A stretch of DNA of 64,000 bases, taken from the NCBI RefSeq assembly GCF_017310015.1, contig NZ_CP022297.1, positions 1,798,001 through 1,862,000 on the forward strand. The letters are read 5' to 3'. Positions 1 through 8,447 of this stretch are shown piece by piece. Position numbers and translations under genes: made by a program. The stretch is from Marinobacterium iners. GTDB taxonomy: Bacteria; Pseudomonadota; Gammaproteobacteria; Pseudomonadales; Balneatricaceae. The first letter of the stretch is position 1; every line of letters starts with the position of its first letter. The notes under the pieces are model-generated. The model was not told where the DNA came from and ran no database searches. It saw nothing but the letters and a program-made list of their open reading frames with translations.

Positions 1-2190
1 AACGTACTTCAGATGCTGAAATTGCCTGATGGCACCGTGAAGGTGTTGGTTGAAGGTGATTACCGTGCGCAGATCAGAGCCCTGTCTGAGTCTGAAAAAT
101 GCTTCCACGCACAGGTGACGGTGTTGCCGGTAGAAGATGTAAGTGCGGCGGAGGCTGAGGTCTACAAAAAAACGGCTCTTGATCAGTTTGAGCGCTTTGT
201 ACAGGTCAACAAGAAAATCCCGTCCGAGGTGCTCAGCTCGCTTCAGAATATTGACGACATTGGCCGTCTGGCCGACACCATCGCTGCACATATGGCCCTC
301 AAGCTGGATGAGAAGCAGGCCATTCTGGAAATTCTGGGTACACGTCAACGTCTTGAACATCTGATGTCACTGATGGAAGCGGAAATCGACCTGGTTGAGG
401 TCGAAAAGCGCATCCGGGGCCGTGTAAAAAAACAGATGGAGAAGAGTCAGCGCGAGTATTACCTCAATGAGCAGATGAAGGCGATCCAGAAGGAACTGGG
501 TGATATGGATGAGACCGGCTCTACCGATATGGAAGAGCTTAAGAACCGTATCGAAAGCGCCGGCATGCCTCAGGAAGCACTGGACAAAACGCTCAACGAA
601 TACAACAAGCTGAAGATGATGTCGCCCATGAGTGCTGAAGCAACGGTGGTGCGTGGCTACATTGACTGGATCCTGCAAATCCCATGGGTCAAGCGCTCTC
701 GTGTGCGCCTGGACATGAAACATGCCGAGAAGATCCTCAATGAGGATCATCACGGTCTTGAAGAAGTCAAGGATCGCATTCTCGAGTATCTCGCCGTACA
801 GAAGCGAGTGAAGAAGCTTAAGGGGCCGATTCTGTGTCTGGTTGGGCCTCCGGGTGTCGGCAAGACCTCTTTGGGCCGCTCCATAGCACGTGCGACAAAC
901 CGCAAGTATGTACGTATGGCGCTGGGTGGTGTGCGTGATGAAGCCGAGATCCGTGGTCATCGTCGTACCTACATCGGCTCCATGCCGGGTAAACTGATTC
1001 AGAAGATGTCACGCATCGGTGTCAAGAACCCGCTGTTCCTGCTGGATGAGATCGACAAGATGGGCATGGACCATCGTGGTGATCCTTCATCGGCATTGCT
1101 GGAGGTGCTAGATCCCGAACAGAACAGCAGTTTCAACGATCATTACCTCGAAGTGGATTACGATCTGTCTGACGTGATGTTCGTGTGCACATCGAACTCG
1201 ATGAACATCCCGGGGCCTTTGCTGGACCGTATGGAGATCATTCGGATTCCGGGGTATACCGAGGACGAAAAACTTAATATTGCGCGCAAGTACTTGTTGC
1301 CGAAACAGCTTAAAAACAACGGAATCAAGGCCAAAGAGCTGGAGATCACCGACGATGCCGTACTGGGTCTGATTCGATATTACACCCGTGAGGCAGGCGT
1401 ACGTGGCCTTGAACGCGAGATCGCCAAGATTGCACGCAAGGTTGTGCGTGAGCTTGCCCTTGAGCGCAAGGGTGATGTGGTCAAGGTTACGGCTGAAGAG
1501 CTGGAGCAGTATAACGGCGTCAAGAAATACAAGTTTGGCATGGCTGAAGAGCAGGATCAGGTCGGGCAGGTAACGGGTCTGGCCTGGACTTCAGTTGGGG
1601 GCGATATTCTCACCATTGAGTCAGCTGTCGTGCCCGGCAAGGGGCGTCAGATCCACACCGGATCGTTGGGTGATGTAATGAAAGAATCGATCCAGGCAGC
1701 CATGACCGTGGTGCGCAACCGGGCTCGATCACTGGGAATTAAGGCTGACTTCCACGAGAAAAACGATATTCATATCCATGTTCCTGAAGGTGCAACCCCG
1801 AAAGATGGCCCCAGTGCCGGCATTGGTATGTGTACGGCGATGGTGTCTGCCTTGACCGGAATTCCGGTGCGCTCAGAGGTCGCCATGACGGGCGAAATTA
1901 CCCTGCGTGGACAGGTTCTGGCCATTGGTGGGCTGAAGGAAAAGCTGCTTGCAGCGCACCGTGGCGGGATTCGTACGGTGATCATTCCGGAGGAAAATAC
2001 CCGCGATTTGAAGGAAATACCTGACAATATCAAGGCAGATCTCGATATTCGGCCAGTGAAGTGGATTGATGAAGTGCTGGATGTTGCCTTGGCATACCAC
2101 CCGACACCTTTGCCGGAAGAGGTTGAAGAACCTGCTGCTGCCGAGGCCAAAAAAGGACATGCTGAGCCGGGTCAACTGAGTACACATTAA
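1..2190 (+). CDS. lon: ATP-dependent protease Lon, 5' part missing at window edge
   Basis: Lon is the cytosolic ATP-dependent serine protease that degrades damaged and regulatory proteins. The frame is open from base 1, so the amino end lies outside the window; the ATG at 13 is internal. About 729 codons remain of a family length near 800. The order visible is: rest of the N-terminal substrate domain, coiled-coil linker, AAA+ module with Walker A GPPGVGKT (bases 844-867) and Walker B FLLDEID, then the protease domain. The catalytic Ser lies in KDGPSAG (codon at 1813) and its Lys partner in GGLKEK. The C-terminus ends in a short Ala/Glu-rich tail. Followed by hupB and ppiD, the usual order in this class. 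No damage to the frame seen. Confidence 0.97.
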   Translation, partial: NVLQMLKLPDGTVKVLVEGDYRAQIRALSESEKCFHAQVTVLPVEDVSAAEAEVYKKTALDQFERFVQVNKKIPSEVLSSLQNIDDIGRLADTIAAHMALKLDEKQAILEILGTRQRLEHLMSLMEAEIDLVEVEKRIRGRVKKQMEKSQREYYLNEQMKAIQKELGDMDETGSTDMEELKNRIESAGMPQEALDKTLNEYNKLKMMSPMSAEATVVRGYIDWILQIPWVKRSRVRLDMKHAEKILNEDHHGLEEVKDRILEYLAVQKRVKKLKGPILCLVGPPGVGKTSLGRSIARATNRKYVRMALGGVRDEAEIRGHRRTYIGSMPGKLIQKMSRIGVKNPLFLLDEIDKMGMDHRGDPSSALLEVLDPEQNSSFNDHYLEVDYDLSDVMFVCTSNSMNIPGPLLDRMEIIRIPGYTEDEKLNIARKYLLPKQLKNNGIKAKELEITDDAVLGLIRYYTREAGVRGLEREIAKIARKVVRELALERKGDVVKVTAEELEQYNGVKKYKFGMAEEQDQVGQVTGLAWTSVGGDILTIESAVVPGKGRQIHTGSLGDVMKESIQAAMTVVRNRARSLGIKADFHEKNDIHIHVPEGATPKDGPSAGIGMCTAMVSALTGIPVRSEVAMTGEITLRGQVLAIGGLKEKLLAAHRGGIRTVIIPEENTRDLKEIPDNIKADLDIRPVKWIDEVLDVALAYHPTPLPEEVEEPAAAEAKKGHAEPGQLSTH

Positions 2191-2195
2191 CTGGA

Positions 2196-2221
2196 GGCCG
2201 CGGCAGAAAAGGGCTGCGGCC
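2196..2221 (+). terminator. GC-rich hairpin after lon
   Basis: A nine-base-pair GC-rich stem (2196-2204 with 2213-2221, one G-T pair, eight-base loop) begins five bases after the lon stop codon. It has no T-tract, so it may be a weak terminator or a 3'-end stabiliser. The hupB promoter begins directly after it. Confidence 0.35.
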
Positions 2222-2223
2222 AG

Positions 2224-2253
2224 TTGACACCGGTTTCAGGCAGTTGGTATAAA
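2224..2253 (+). promoter_or_regulatory. sigma-70 promoter of hupB
   Basis: A perfect -35 box TTGACA (2224-2229) and a -10 box TATAAA (2248-2253) are separated by 18 bases. The predicted start near 2260 gives a leader of about 65 bases before the hupB GTG. This fits separate, strong expression of HU apart from lon. Confidence 0.7.
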
Positions 2254-2323
2254 GTTGCAGACTATGCGCTGGGCAACGACAACAACGGATAGAACACGAT
2301 AACGATTCGATAAGGGGAACAAT

Positions 2324-2599
2324 GTGAACAAGTCTGAACTGATTGACGCTATTGCTGCATCTGCTGATATTCCGAAAGCAGCTGCAGGCCGTGCACTGGA
2401 TGCCACCCTGGATGCGGTCACTGAAGCTCTGCAGCGCGGTGAATCCGTTGCTCTGGTAGGTTTTGGTACTTTCTCCACCAAAGAGCGTGCCGCACGTACC
2501 GGCCGCAACCCGCAGACTGGCAACCCGATTGAAATTGCTGCTGCAACCCTGCCGACTTTCAAGCCGGGCAAAGCGCTGAAAGACGCGGTCAACAAGTAA
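2324..2599 (+). CDS. hupB: DNA-binding protein HU-beta
   Basis: A histone-like nucleoid protein that binds and bends DNA as a dimer. The product is 91 residues, the normal length for HU. The start is GTG, placed by the AAGGGG Shine-Dalgarno six bases upstream and by the family N-terminus MNKSELI. The dimerising helices come first, and the conserved GFGTF turn and the arm region RNPQTG follow, as in the family. It has its own strong promoter after lon and sits in the conserved lon-hupB-ppiD order. Confidence 0.97.
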   Translation: MNKSELIDAIAASADIPKAAAGRALDATLDAVTEALQRGESVALVGFGTFSTKERAARTGRNPQTGNPIEIAAATLPTFKPGKALKDAVNK

Positions 2600-2622
2600 A
2601 CGGGATCTGAAGTCCTGATACT

Positions 2623-2699
2623 GGAGCGGTAGTTCAGTTGGTTAGAATACCTGCCTGTCACGCAGGGGGTCGCGGGTTCGAGTCCCGTCCGTTCCGCCA
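2623..2699 (+). tRNA. tRNA-Asp (GTC anticodon)
   Basis: A complete 77-base cloverleaf: acceptor stem GGAGCGG pairs with CCGTTCC, the anticodon loop CTGTCAC carries GTC, the T loop is GGTTCGAGTCC, and the CCA end is encoded (2697-2699). It lies 23 bases after hupB with no promoter of its own recognised between them, so it may be made from the hupB transcript. A terminator follows. Confidence 0.95.
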
Positions 2700-2748
2700 G
2701 ATTCGGGCACGTTCACTGGAAGCAGAGAACTGTCTTCGTAGTCCAAGA

Positions 2749-2779
2749 AAGCGCATTCAGGGCTGAATGCGCTTTTTTT
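2749..2779 (+). terminator. rho-independent terminator after tRNA-Asp
   Basis: A 12-base-pair perfect inverted repeat (2749-2760 with 2763-2774) runs directly into a T-tract (2773-2779). It closes the hupB-tRNA unit before ppiD. Confidence 0.85.
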
Positions 2780-2806
2780 ATAAAAGAGTCAGAGTGAACC
2801 CAAACC

Positions 2807-4675
2807 ATGCTGCAATCCATTAGGGAAAATTCCAAAGGGATCATCGCCAAGGTCATCGTTGGCCTGATCATCGTCACCTTTGCTCTGTTCGGCGTTGAGT
2901 CGCTTGTCGGGCTTGCCAACAGTGAAAAGGCGCCGGCTGAAGTGAATGGTGAAGAGATCAGTAACCAGGATTTGCAGCGTGGTATCGAGCTGCAGCGGCG
3001 CCAGTTGCTGGCCCAGATGGGTGCAAACGGCAATCCTGCGGATATCGATGAAAATCAGCTGCGTCGTATGGTGTTGCAGGCCCTGATTGATCAGGAGGTG
3101 CGTCTGCAATCCGCCGAGTCGCAGGGTCTGTATCTGTCCGAAGCGATGATTGATCAGATGATCGTAGGCACACCGGATTTCCAGGTTGATGGTCGCTTTG
3201 ACCGTAACCAGTTTGAAGCGGTACTGCGTGGTGCCGGTTTTACCCCGCTTATGTATCGTGACTTATTGCGCAAGGAGCAGTTGATTGCGCAGGAACGCAA
3301 CGCTTTCCAGCTGTCCGCCTTCGCGACTGAGCAGCAGGTTGAGCGCTTGCTGAGGCTGGATCGACAAACCCGTGATATTGCCTGGGCAGAGCTGTCACTT
3401 GACCAGTTCATGCAGACTGCTGAAGTAACTGATGCAGAACTTGAGTCGCGTTATCAGGAGCAGCTGGAACGCTTCATGACCCAGCCGCAGGTCGTGCTTG
3501 ACTATGTGGAACTGAATCAGGCTGATTTTGTTAAGCTCGACGCAATCACCGATGCAGAGCTGGAAAGTGCGTATCAGCAGGAATTGGCAAGGTTCCAGGC
3601 ATCTGAAGAGCGTGCGGCAGCTCACATTCTGTTTGAAGAGGATGCACAGGAACAGGCTGAGGCTGTTCGTCAGCGCATTCTGGATGGTGAGCTGAGCTTT
3701 GCCGAAGCGGCACAGGAGTTTTCGGCAGACGCCGGATCTGCCGAGCAGGGCGGTGATCTGGGTTACAATAGCCGTGGTGTACTAACGGGCCCGTTTGAGG
3801 ATACGCTGTTCGCCATGCAGCCGGGTGAAATATCAGAGCCTGTTCGCACCGAGTTTGGCTATCATCTGATACAGCTGAACGATGTGCGCAACACTGAGCC
3901 GCCGGCGTTTGACGAGATGGCTGCTGAATTGCAGCGTGAATTGGCCCAGTCCCGTGCTGAGGCTGAATATGTGGCTGCGCTTGAACGCTTGGCTGACTTG
4001 AGCTTTTCGGCGGGTGATCTTGATGTCCCGGCAGAGGAACTGGGGCTGGAAATTCATCAGACCGAGCCTTTTGGGCAGGCTGGCAGTGAGAGCGGGTTGG
4101 CCTCCAACCCTCGCGTGGTCAAGGCTGCGTTCAGTGAAGAGTTGACACGTGAAGGTCTTAACAGTGACCCCATCGAGCTGGATCGTGAAACAACAGTAGT
4201 TGTACGGGTTAAAGAGCAGATTCCAGAACGCCAGCTGTCGCTGGATGAAGTGCGTGATGAGCTTGAAGGCGAGTTGCGACGTGAACAGGCGGAAGCGGCA
4301 CTGGAGGCTCGCCTGCAACAGTTGCTGGCGGACTTCGAGTCTGGCAATTCCCTGAACACTGTTGCTTCTGAGCTGAGCTGGAGTGAAGTGGCTTCTGCAG
4401 AGCGTGAGCAGGCAGACATGCCGTCTGCTGTCAATCGTAAGGCATTTGAGCTGCCTCGTCCGGCGGAAGATGCGGCATCATTTGGAACTGTACGTTTGCC
4501 GAACGGAGACCGCGCACTGGTTCGAGTCAATGCAGTTCAGGACCCAGACCTTGCTGATGTTGACGCTGACCTGAAGCGCCAGATGGCTGCCTTCCTGGCC
4601 AGCCGTAATGGCCAGCTGGACTATCAGCTGCATGTAGAGGCATTAACCGAGGCTGCCGAAATTGAGCGCAACTAG
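2807..4675 (+). CDS. ppiD: Periplasmic folding chaperone PpiD (parvulin-like)
   Basis: An inner-membrane-anchored chaperone that faces the periplasm near the Sec translocon and helps newly exported proteins fold. The product is 622 residues, the usual length. One membrane segment lies at about 12-34, with the short N-terminus in the cytosol. A SurA-like chaperone region follows, then one parvulin domain at about 266-358 (start AAHILFEE, end GYHLIQL), then a long helical C-terminus. It follows lon-hupB as in other gammaproteobacteria. The ATG at 2807 is chosen because the signal anchor begins right after it. Family members have little isomerase activity. Confidence 0.95.
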   Translation: MLQSIRENSKGIIAKVIVGLIIVTFALFGVESLVGLANSEKAPAEVNGEEISNQDLQRGIELQRRQLLAQMGANGNPADIDENQLRRMVLQALIDQEVRLQSAESQGLYLSEAMIDQMIVGTPDFQVDGRFDRNQFEAVLRGAGFTPLMYRDLLRKEQLIAQERNAFQLSAFATEQQVERLLRLDRQTRDIAWAELSLDQFMQTAEVTDAELESRYQEQLERFMTQPQVVLDYVELNQADFVKLDAITDAELESAYQQELARFQASEERAAAHILFEEDAQEQAEAVRQRILDGELSFAEAAQEFSADAGSAEQGGDLGYNSRGVLTGPFEDTLFAMQPGEISEPVRTEFGYHLIQLNDVRNTEPPAFDEMAAELQRELAQSRAEAEYVAALERLADLSFSAGDLDVPAEELGLEIHQTEPFGQAGSESGLASNPRVVKAAFSEELTREGLNSDPIELDRETTVVVRVKEQIPERQLSLDEVRDELEGELRREQAEAALEARLQQLLADFESGNSLNTVASELSWSEVASAEREQADMPSAVNRKAFELPRPAEDAASFGTVRLPNGDRALVRVNAVQDPDLADVDADLKRQMAAFLASRNGQLDYQLHVEALTEAAEIERN

Positions 4676-4696
4676 GTTGCAGATCTGCTGATGGAA

Positions 4697-4730
4697 ACTG
4701 AAAAGGGCCGCACATGCGGCCCTTTTCAGT
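4697..4730. terminator. Bidirectional terminator between ppiD and yejF
   Basis: A perfect 16-base-pair inverted repeat with a two-base centre (4697-4712 and 4715-4730). Runs of A on the left and T on the right let it end both ppiD and the convergent yej operon. Confidence 0.85.
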
Positions 4731-4747
4731 TTTGCCGGGTTTTAAAC

Positions 4748-6334
4748 TCAGCCAGATGGCACGGCAGCGGCTTCAAGCAGGCGTTGAGTGTAGGGGTGCT
4801 CCGGGCGGCTGAAGAGCCGTTCTGTCGAGGCCTGCTCAACGACTTTGCCTGCCTGCATCACCATGACCCGATGGCTCATGGCCCTGACCACGGCCAGATC
4901 GTGACTGATGAAGAGATAGCTGAGCTGATACTGCCGTTGCAGATCACGCAGCAGCTGAATGATCTGCTTCTGTACGGTGCGATCCAGTGCGGACGTGGGT
5001 TCGTCGAGAATGATCAGCCTGGGGCGCAGCACCAGTGCCCGTGCGATGGCGATGCGCTGCCTCTGTCCGCCCGAGAACTCATGCGGATATCGGTGTCGTA
5101 CTTCGGGGTCCAACCCAACATCGCGAAGGGCGAGGCATACTTGCTCATCCTGCTGACTACGCTTGGTGATACCTTGAACCTCCAGGCCTTCAGCGATGAT
5201 TTCGGCAATACTCATGCGTGGGCTCAGGCTGCCGAAGGGGTCCTGAAACACCACTTGCAACTGCTTGCGCAAGGGTCTGAGCTGTTTCTGTTTCAGGTTT
5301 GAAAGCTCTGCACCATTGAATACCACTTCGCCCTTGCTGCTGATCAGTCGCAATATGGCCAGTGCCAGCGTAGTTTTGCCTGAGCCGGACTCGCCGACAA
5401 CGCCCAGTGTTTCACCGCGAGCGAGTTGCAGATCTATTTCGTCCACCGCTTTGTGATGGCGGCTGACTCGTTGCAGTATTCCCTTGCGCTCGGCAAACCA
5501 GACTTTCAACGCACGGGTCTGAAGGATAATATCATCAGGATCGGCAATTGCAGCTGGCTGGCCTTCCGGTTCGGCAGCCAGGAGATTACGTGTGTACGCA
5601 TGGCGGGGAGCGCGAAACAGCTCGGCACAGGGCTGTTGCTCAAGCAATTCTCCCTTATGCATGACACACACCGAGTCCGCTACCCTGCGTACAATATTCA
5701 AGTCATGAGAGATCAGTACGATCGCCATGCCAAGCTGTTTCTGAACACGTCTGAGCAGTTCGAGGATCTGGTGTTGTATGGTGACATCGAGAGCGGTTGT
5801 CGGCTCGTCGGCAATCAGCAGTTCAGGTTCATTGGCCAGGGCCATTGCGATCATGACGCGCTGACGTTGCCCGCCTGAAAGCTGGTGCGGGTATTGACCC
5901 AGCCGCTCCTGAGGGTGATCAATCCCTACCAGGTCGAGCAGTTCAAGCGCACGAGTGCGACATGAGGGCAGGCTCAGGCCGCGATGCAGATGCAGAGTTT
6001 CACCGATCTGCTTCTCCAGCGTGTGCAGTGGGTTGAGCGATGTCATCGGTTCCTGAAAAATCATGCCCATCCTGTTGCCACGCAGTTGCAGCAATCGCTT
6101 CTCAGGTGCCTGAAGCAGGTTCTCACGCTGATACAACACGGCGCCTTCCGTCTGTGCCTGGGGCAAAAGTCGCAGCAGTGAAAGAGCCGTAACCGATTTG
6201 CCAGAGCCCGATTCCCCAACGATGGCAAGCGTTTTGCCCGGCTCGATATCAAAACTGATATTGCGCACAACCGCCTCGCGTGAAGAGCCAAAACGGACAC
6301 TGAGATTCTGGACAGAGATCAGCGGTGTACTCAC
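4748..6334 (-). CDS. yejF: Peptide ABC transporter, fused ATPase YejF
   Basis: The ATP-hydrolysing subunit of the Yej importer for oligopeptides (the microcin C uptake system in E. coli). At 528 residues it contains two complete ABC domains in one chain. The first has Walker A GESGSGKS at 40-47 and signature LSGGQRQR; the second has GESGSGKT and FSGGQRQR. Oligopeptide/dipeptide C-terminal extensions follow each. The start is GTG, abutting the yejE stop codon (TGA then GTG), with GAGGAAAG upstream. It is last in the yejABEF operon and ends at the shared terminator with ppiD. Confidence 0.93.
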   Translation of the reverse strand: MSTPLISVQNLSVRFGSSREAVVRNISFDIEPGKTLAIVGESGSGKSVTALSLLRLLPQAQTEGAVLYQRENLLQAPEKRLLQLRGNRMGMIFQEPMTSLNPLHTLEKQIGETLHLHRGLSLPSCRTRALELLDLVGIDHPQERLGQYPHQLSGGQRQRVMIAMALANEPELLIADEPTTALDVTIQHQILELLRRVQKQLGMAIVLISHDLNIVRRVADSVCVMHKGELLEQQPCAELFRAPRHAYTRNLLAAEPEGQPAAIADPDDIILQTRALKVWFAERKGILQRVSRHHKAVDEIDLQLARGETLGVVGESGSGKTTLALAILRLISSKGEVVFNGAELSNLKQKQLRPLRKQLQVVFQDPFGSLSPRMSIAEIIAEGLEVQGITKRSQQDEQVCLALRDVGLDPEVRHRYPHEFSGGQRQRIAIARALVLRPRLIILDEPTSALDRTVQKQIIQLLRDLQRQYQLSYLFISHDLAVVRAMSHRVMVMQAGKVVEQASTERLFSRPEHPYTQRLLEAAAVPSG

Positions 6335-7357
6335 TCAGACTTTCCTCGGATCGAAGGCGTCACGGACTGCTTCACCGATGAAGATCAGCAGCGTCAGCAT
6401 GACCGACAACGAGATGAATGCGGTCAGGCCCAGCCAGGGGGCGTGAAGGTTTTCCTTGCCCTGTGCGACCAGCTCGCCCAGGGATGGCGAACCCGGGGGT
6501 AGACCAAAGCCCAGAAAATCGAGGGCGGTCAGTGTAACGATGGCGCTGTTAAACACAAAGGGCATGAACGTCAGGGTCGCGATCATGGCGTTGGGCAGTA
6601 CATGGCGGTACATGATGCGGGTATCACTAAGGCCTAGCGCGCGTGCGGCACGCACATATTCAAGGTTGCGTCCGCGAAGGAACTCGGCCCGGACGACATC
6701 GACCAGGCTCATCCATGAAAACAGCAGCATGATGCCGAGCAGCCACCAGAATCCGGGCTGTACCAGTGAAGCCAGTATGATCAGCAGGAAGAGTACGGGC
6801 AATCCGGACCAGATTTCGATAAAACGCTGAAAAAACAGATCGATGCGGCCGCCGTAGTAACCCTGAACAGCACCGGCGCAGACGCCGATGACCGAGCTAG
6901 CCAGTGTCAGCGCCAGTGCAAACAGAACCGAAATACGGAAACCGTAAATGACACGTGCCAGTACATCCCGGCCCTGATCATCCGTCCCCAGCCAATTTGT
7001 TGCCGTTGGTGGCGAAGGTGCAGGTTGTTCTAGGTCGTAATTGATGGTGCTGTAGCCGAAGCGGATCAGTGGCCAAACGGTCCAACCCCCGGACTCTGTA
7101 ATCAAATCTTGAATGAAGGGGTCTCGGTAGTCCACGGGCAGGGCAAAGTCGCCACCAAAGTCAGCCTCGGTGTATTCCTGGACCAGTGGCAAGTAGAGCT
7201 GCTGCCCGTGACTGATCAGCAACGGTTTGTCATTGGCAATCAGTTCGGCGACCAGGCTCAGTCCAAACAGGATTAGAAAGATCCAGAGTGACCAATAGCC
7301 TCGGCGGTTGCGCTTGAAACTGTCAATACGACGACGTTGCAAAGGGGAGAGCTGCAC
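6335..7357 (-). CDS. yejE: Peptide ABC transporter permease YejE
   Basis: One of the two inner-membrane channel subunits of the Yej peptide importer, with the binding-protein-dependent permease fold. The call gives 340 residues, with one N-terminal membrane segment, a periplasmic loop, and the permease core with the EAA-type loop near RAARALGLSD. An upstream TTG at 7381 would lengthen it by eight residues and overlap yejB. The GTG at 7357 is preferred because GGGAGGT sits eight bases before it, and because the resulting N-terminus (VQLSPLQ, then NRRGYWSLW) matches the E. coli protein in length. Confidence 0.9.
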   Translation of the reverse strand: MQLSPLQRRRIDSFKRNRRGYWSLWIFLILFGLSLVAELIANDKPLLISHGQQLYLPLVQEYTEADFGGDFALPVDYRDPFIQDLITESGGWTVWPLIRFGYSTINYDLEQPAPSPPTATNWLGTDDQGRDVLARVIYGFRISVLFALALTLASSVIGVCAGAVQGYYGGRIDLFFQRFIEIWSGLPVLFLLIILASLVQPGFWWLLGIMLLFSWMSLVDVVRAEFLRGRNLEYVRAARALGLSDTRIMYRHVLPNAMIATLTFMPFVFNSAIVTLTALDFLGFGLPPGSPSLGELVAQGKENLHAPWLGLTAFISLSVMLTLLIFIGEAVRDAFDPRKV

Positions 7358-7361
7358 CGGC

Positions 7362-8447
7362 CTATACCTCCCTGCTGGCAAAGTCGATACGGGGGTCTAC
7401 CAGCGTGTAGGTGATATCACTGACCAGTTTCAGCAGCAAACCCACCAGCGTGAAAATGTAGAGTGTACCGAAGATCACTGGGTAGTCTCGATTGATGACA
7501 GCTTCGTAGCCCAGCAGTCCGAGCCCATCGAGAGAGAAAATCACTTCGATCAACATCGATCCGGTGAAGAAAATGCCGATGAGGGCGGCGGGCATGCCGG
7601 CAATGATCAACAGCATGGCATTGCGGAATACATGACGGTACAGCACCGCGTTTTCATCCAGTCCCTTAGCGCGGGCAGTCAATACATACTGCTTGTGTAT
7701 TTCATCCAGAAATGAGTTTTTGGTCAGCATGGTCAGTGTGGCAAAACTGGAGACCACCGAAGCCAGTACCGGCAGAGTGATGTGCCAGAAGTAGTCTGCC
7801 ACTTGTTGCCACCAGGTCATCTGTTCAAAGTCGGGCGAAGTCAGTCCGCGTAGCGGAAACCATTCCAGCCAGGTGCCGCCTGCAAACAGAACGATCAATA
7901 AAATGGCAAACAGGAAGTTGGGAATTGCGTACCCCACAATGATGGCGCTGCTGGTCCAGACATCGAACGATGAGCCATCACGTACGGCCTTGCGGATGCC
8001 AAGCGGGACCGAGATTAAATAAGTGATGAGTGTGGTCCAAAGGCCCAGAGATATTGAAACCGGGAGTTTTTCGATGATCAGGTCGATAACGCTTTTGTCG
8101 CTGTAGAAGCTCTTGCCAAAATCGAACATTAGATAGTTCTGCAACATCTGGAAGAAGCGTTCGTGTGCTGGCTTGTCAAAGCCATACATGCGCTCTATTT
8201 CAGCTATCAAAGCAGGATCCAGCCCTTGGGCTCCGCGGTAGCCGCTGTTTTCACTGCCAGCAGCGATGTCGGACTGTGCGCCGCTGCCGATGCGGTTGCC
8301 AGCATCAATCCCGAGCCCCTCAAGGTTCGCAATAGTCTGTTCAACCGGGCCGCCGGGAGCAAATTGAACCAGTATGAAGTTGAGCAGCAGTATCCCCAGC
8401 AGTGTGGGTATGATCAGCAACATGCGACGGACAATGTACGCGGCCAT
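7362..8447 (-). CDS. yejB: Peptide ABC transporter permease YejB
   Basis: The second channel subunit of the Yej peptide importer. The product is 361 residues and begins MAAYIVRRMLL, the typical first membrane helix of dipeptide-type permeases. A periplasmic loop of about 100 residues follows, then five more membrane segments with the EAA loop (TARAKGLDE). The start ATG at 8447 overlaps the yejA stop as TGATG, so the two are translationally coupled. A longer reading from 8462 would start inside yejA and add five unconserved residues. Confidence 0.92.
   Translation of the reverse strand: MAAYIVRRMLLIIPTLLGILLLNFILVQFAPGGPVEQTIANLEGLGIDAGNRIGSGAQSDIAAGSENSGYRGAQGLDPALIAEIERMYGFDKPAHERFFQMLQNYLMFDFGKSFYSDKSVIDLIIEKLPVSISLGLWTTLITYLISVPLGIRKAVRDGSSFDVWTSSAIIVGYAIPNFLFAILLIVLFAGGTWLEWFPLRGLTSPDFEQMTWWQQVADYFWHITLPVLASVVSSFATLTMLTKNSFLDEIHKQYVLTARAKGLDENAVLYRHVFRNAMLLIIAGMPAALIGIFFTGSMLIEVIFSLDGLGLLGYEAVINRDYPVIFGTLYIFTLVGLLLKLVSDITYTLVDPRIDFASREV
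7366..7372 (-). promoter_or_regulatory. Shine-Dalgarno site that decides the yejE start
   Basis: GGGAGGT on the minus strand, eight bases from the GTG at 7357. The alternative TTG start at 7381 lies upstream of this site and has no such sequence before it. Confidence 0.7.

Noticed and set aside
13..364. lon as a truncated or broken gene
   Set aside because: The frame is open to base 1, so the missing N-terminus is only due to the window edge.
2623..2699. tRNA-Asp as an integration site for a mobile element
   Set aside because: No integrase, no repeat of the tRNA 3' end and no foreign-looking genes follow; ppiD is in its normal place.
5426..5878. 150-residue ORF antisense to yejF
   Set aside because: It shadows the yejF ATPase domains and shows no features of its own.
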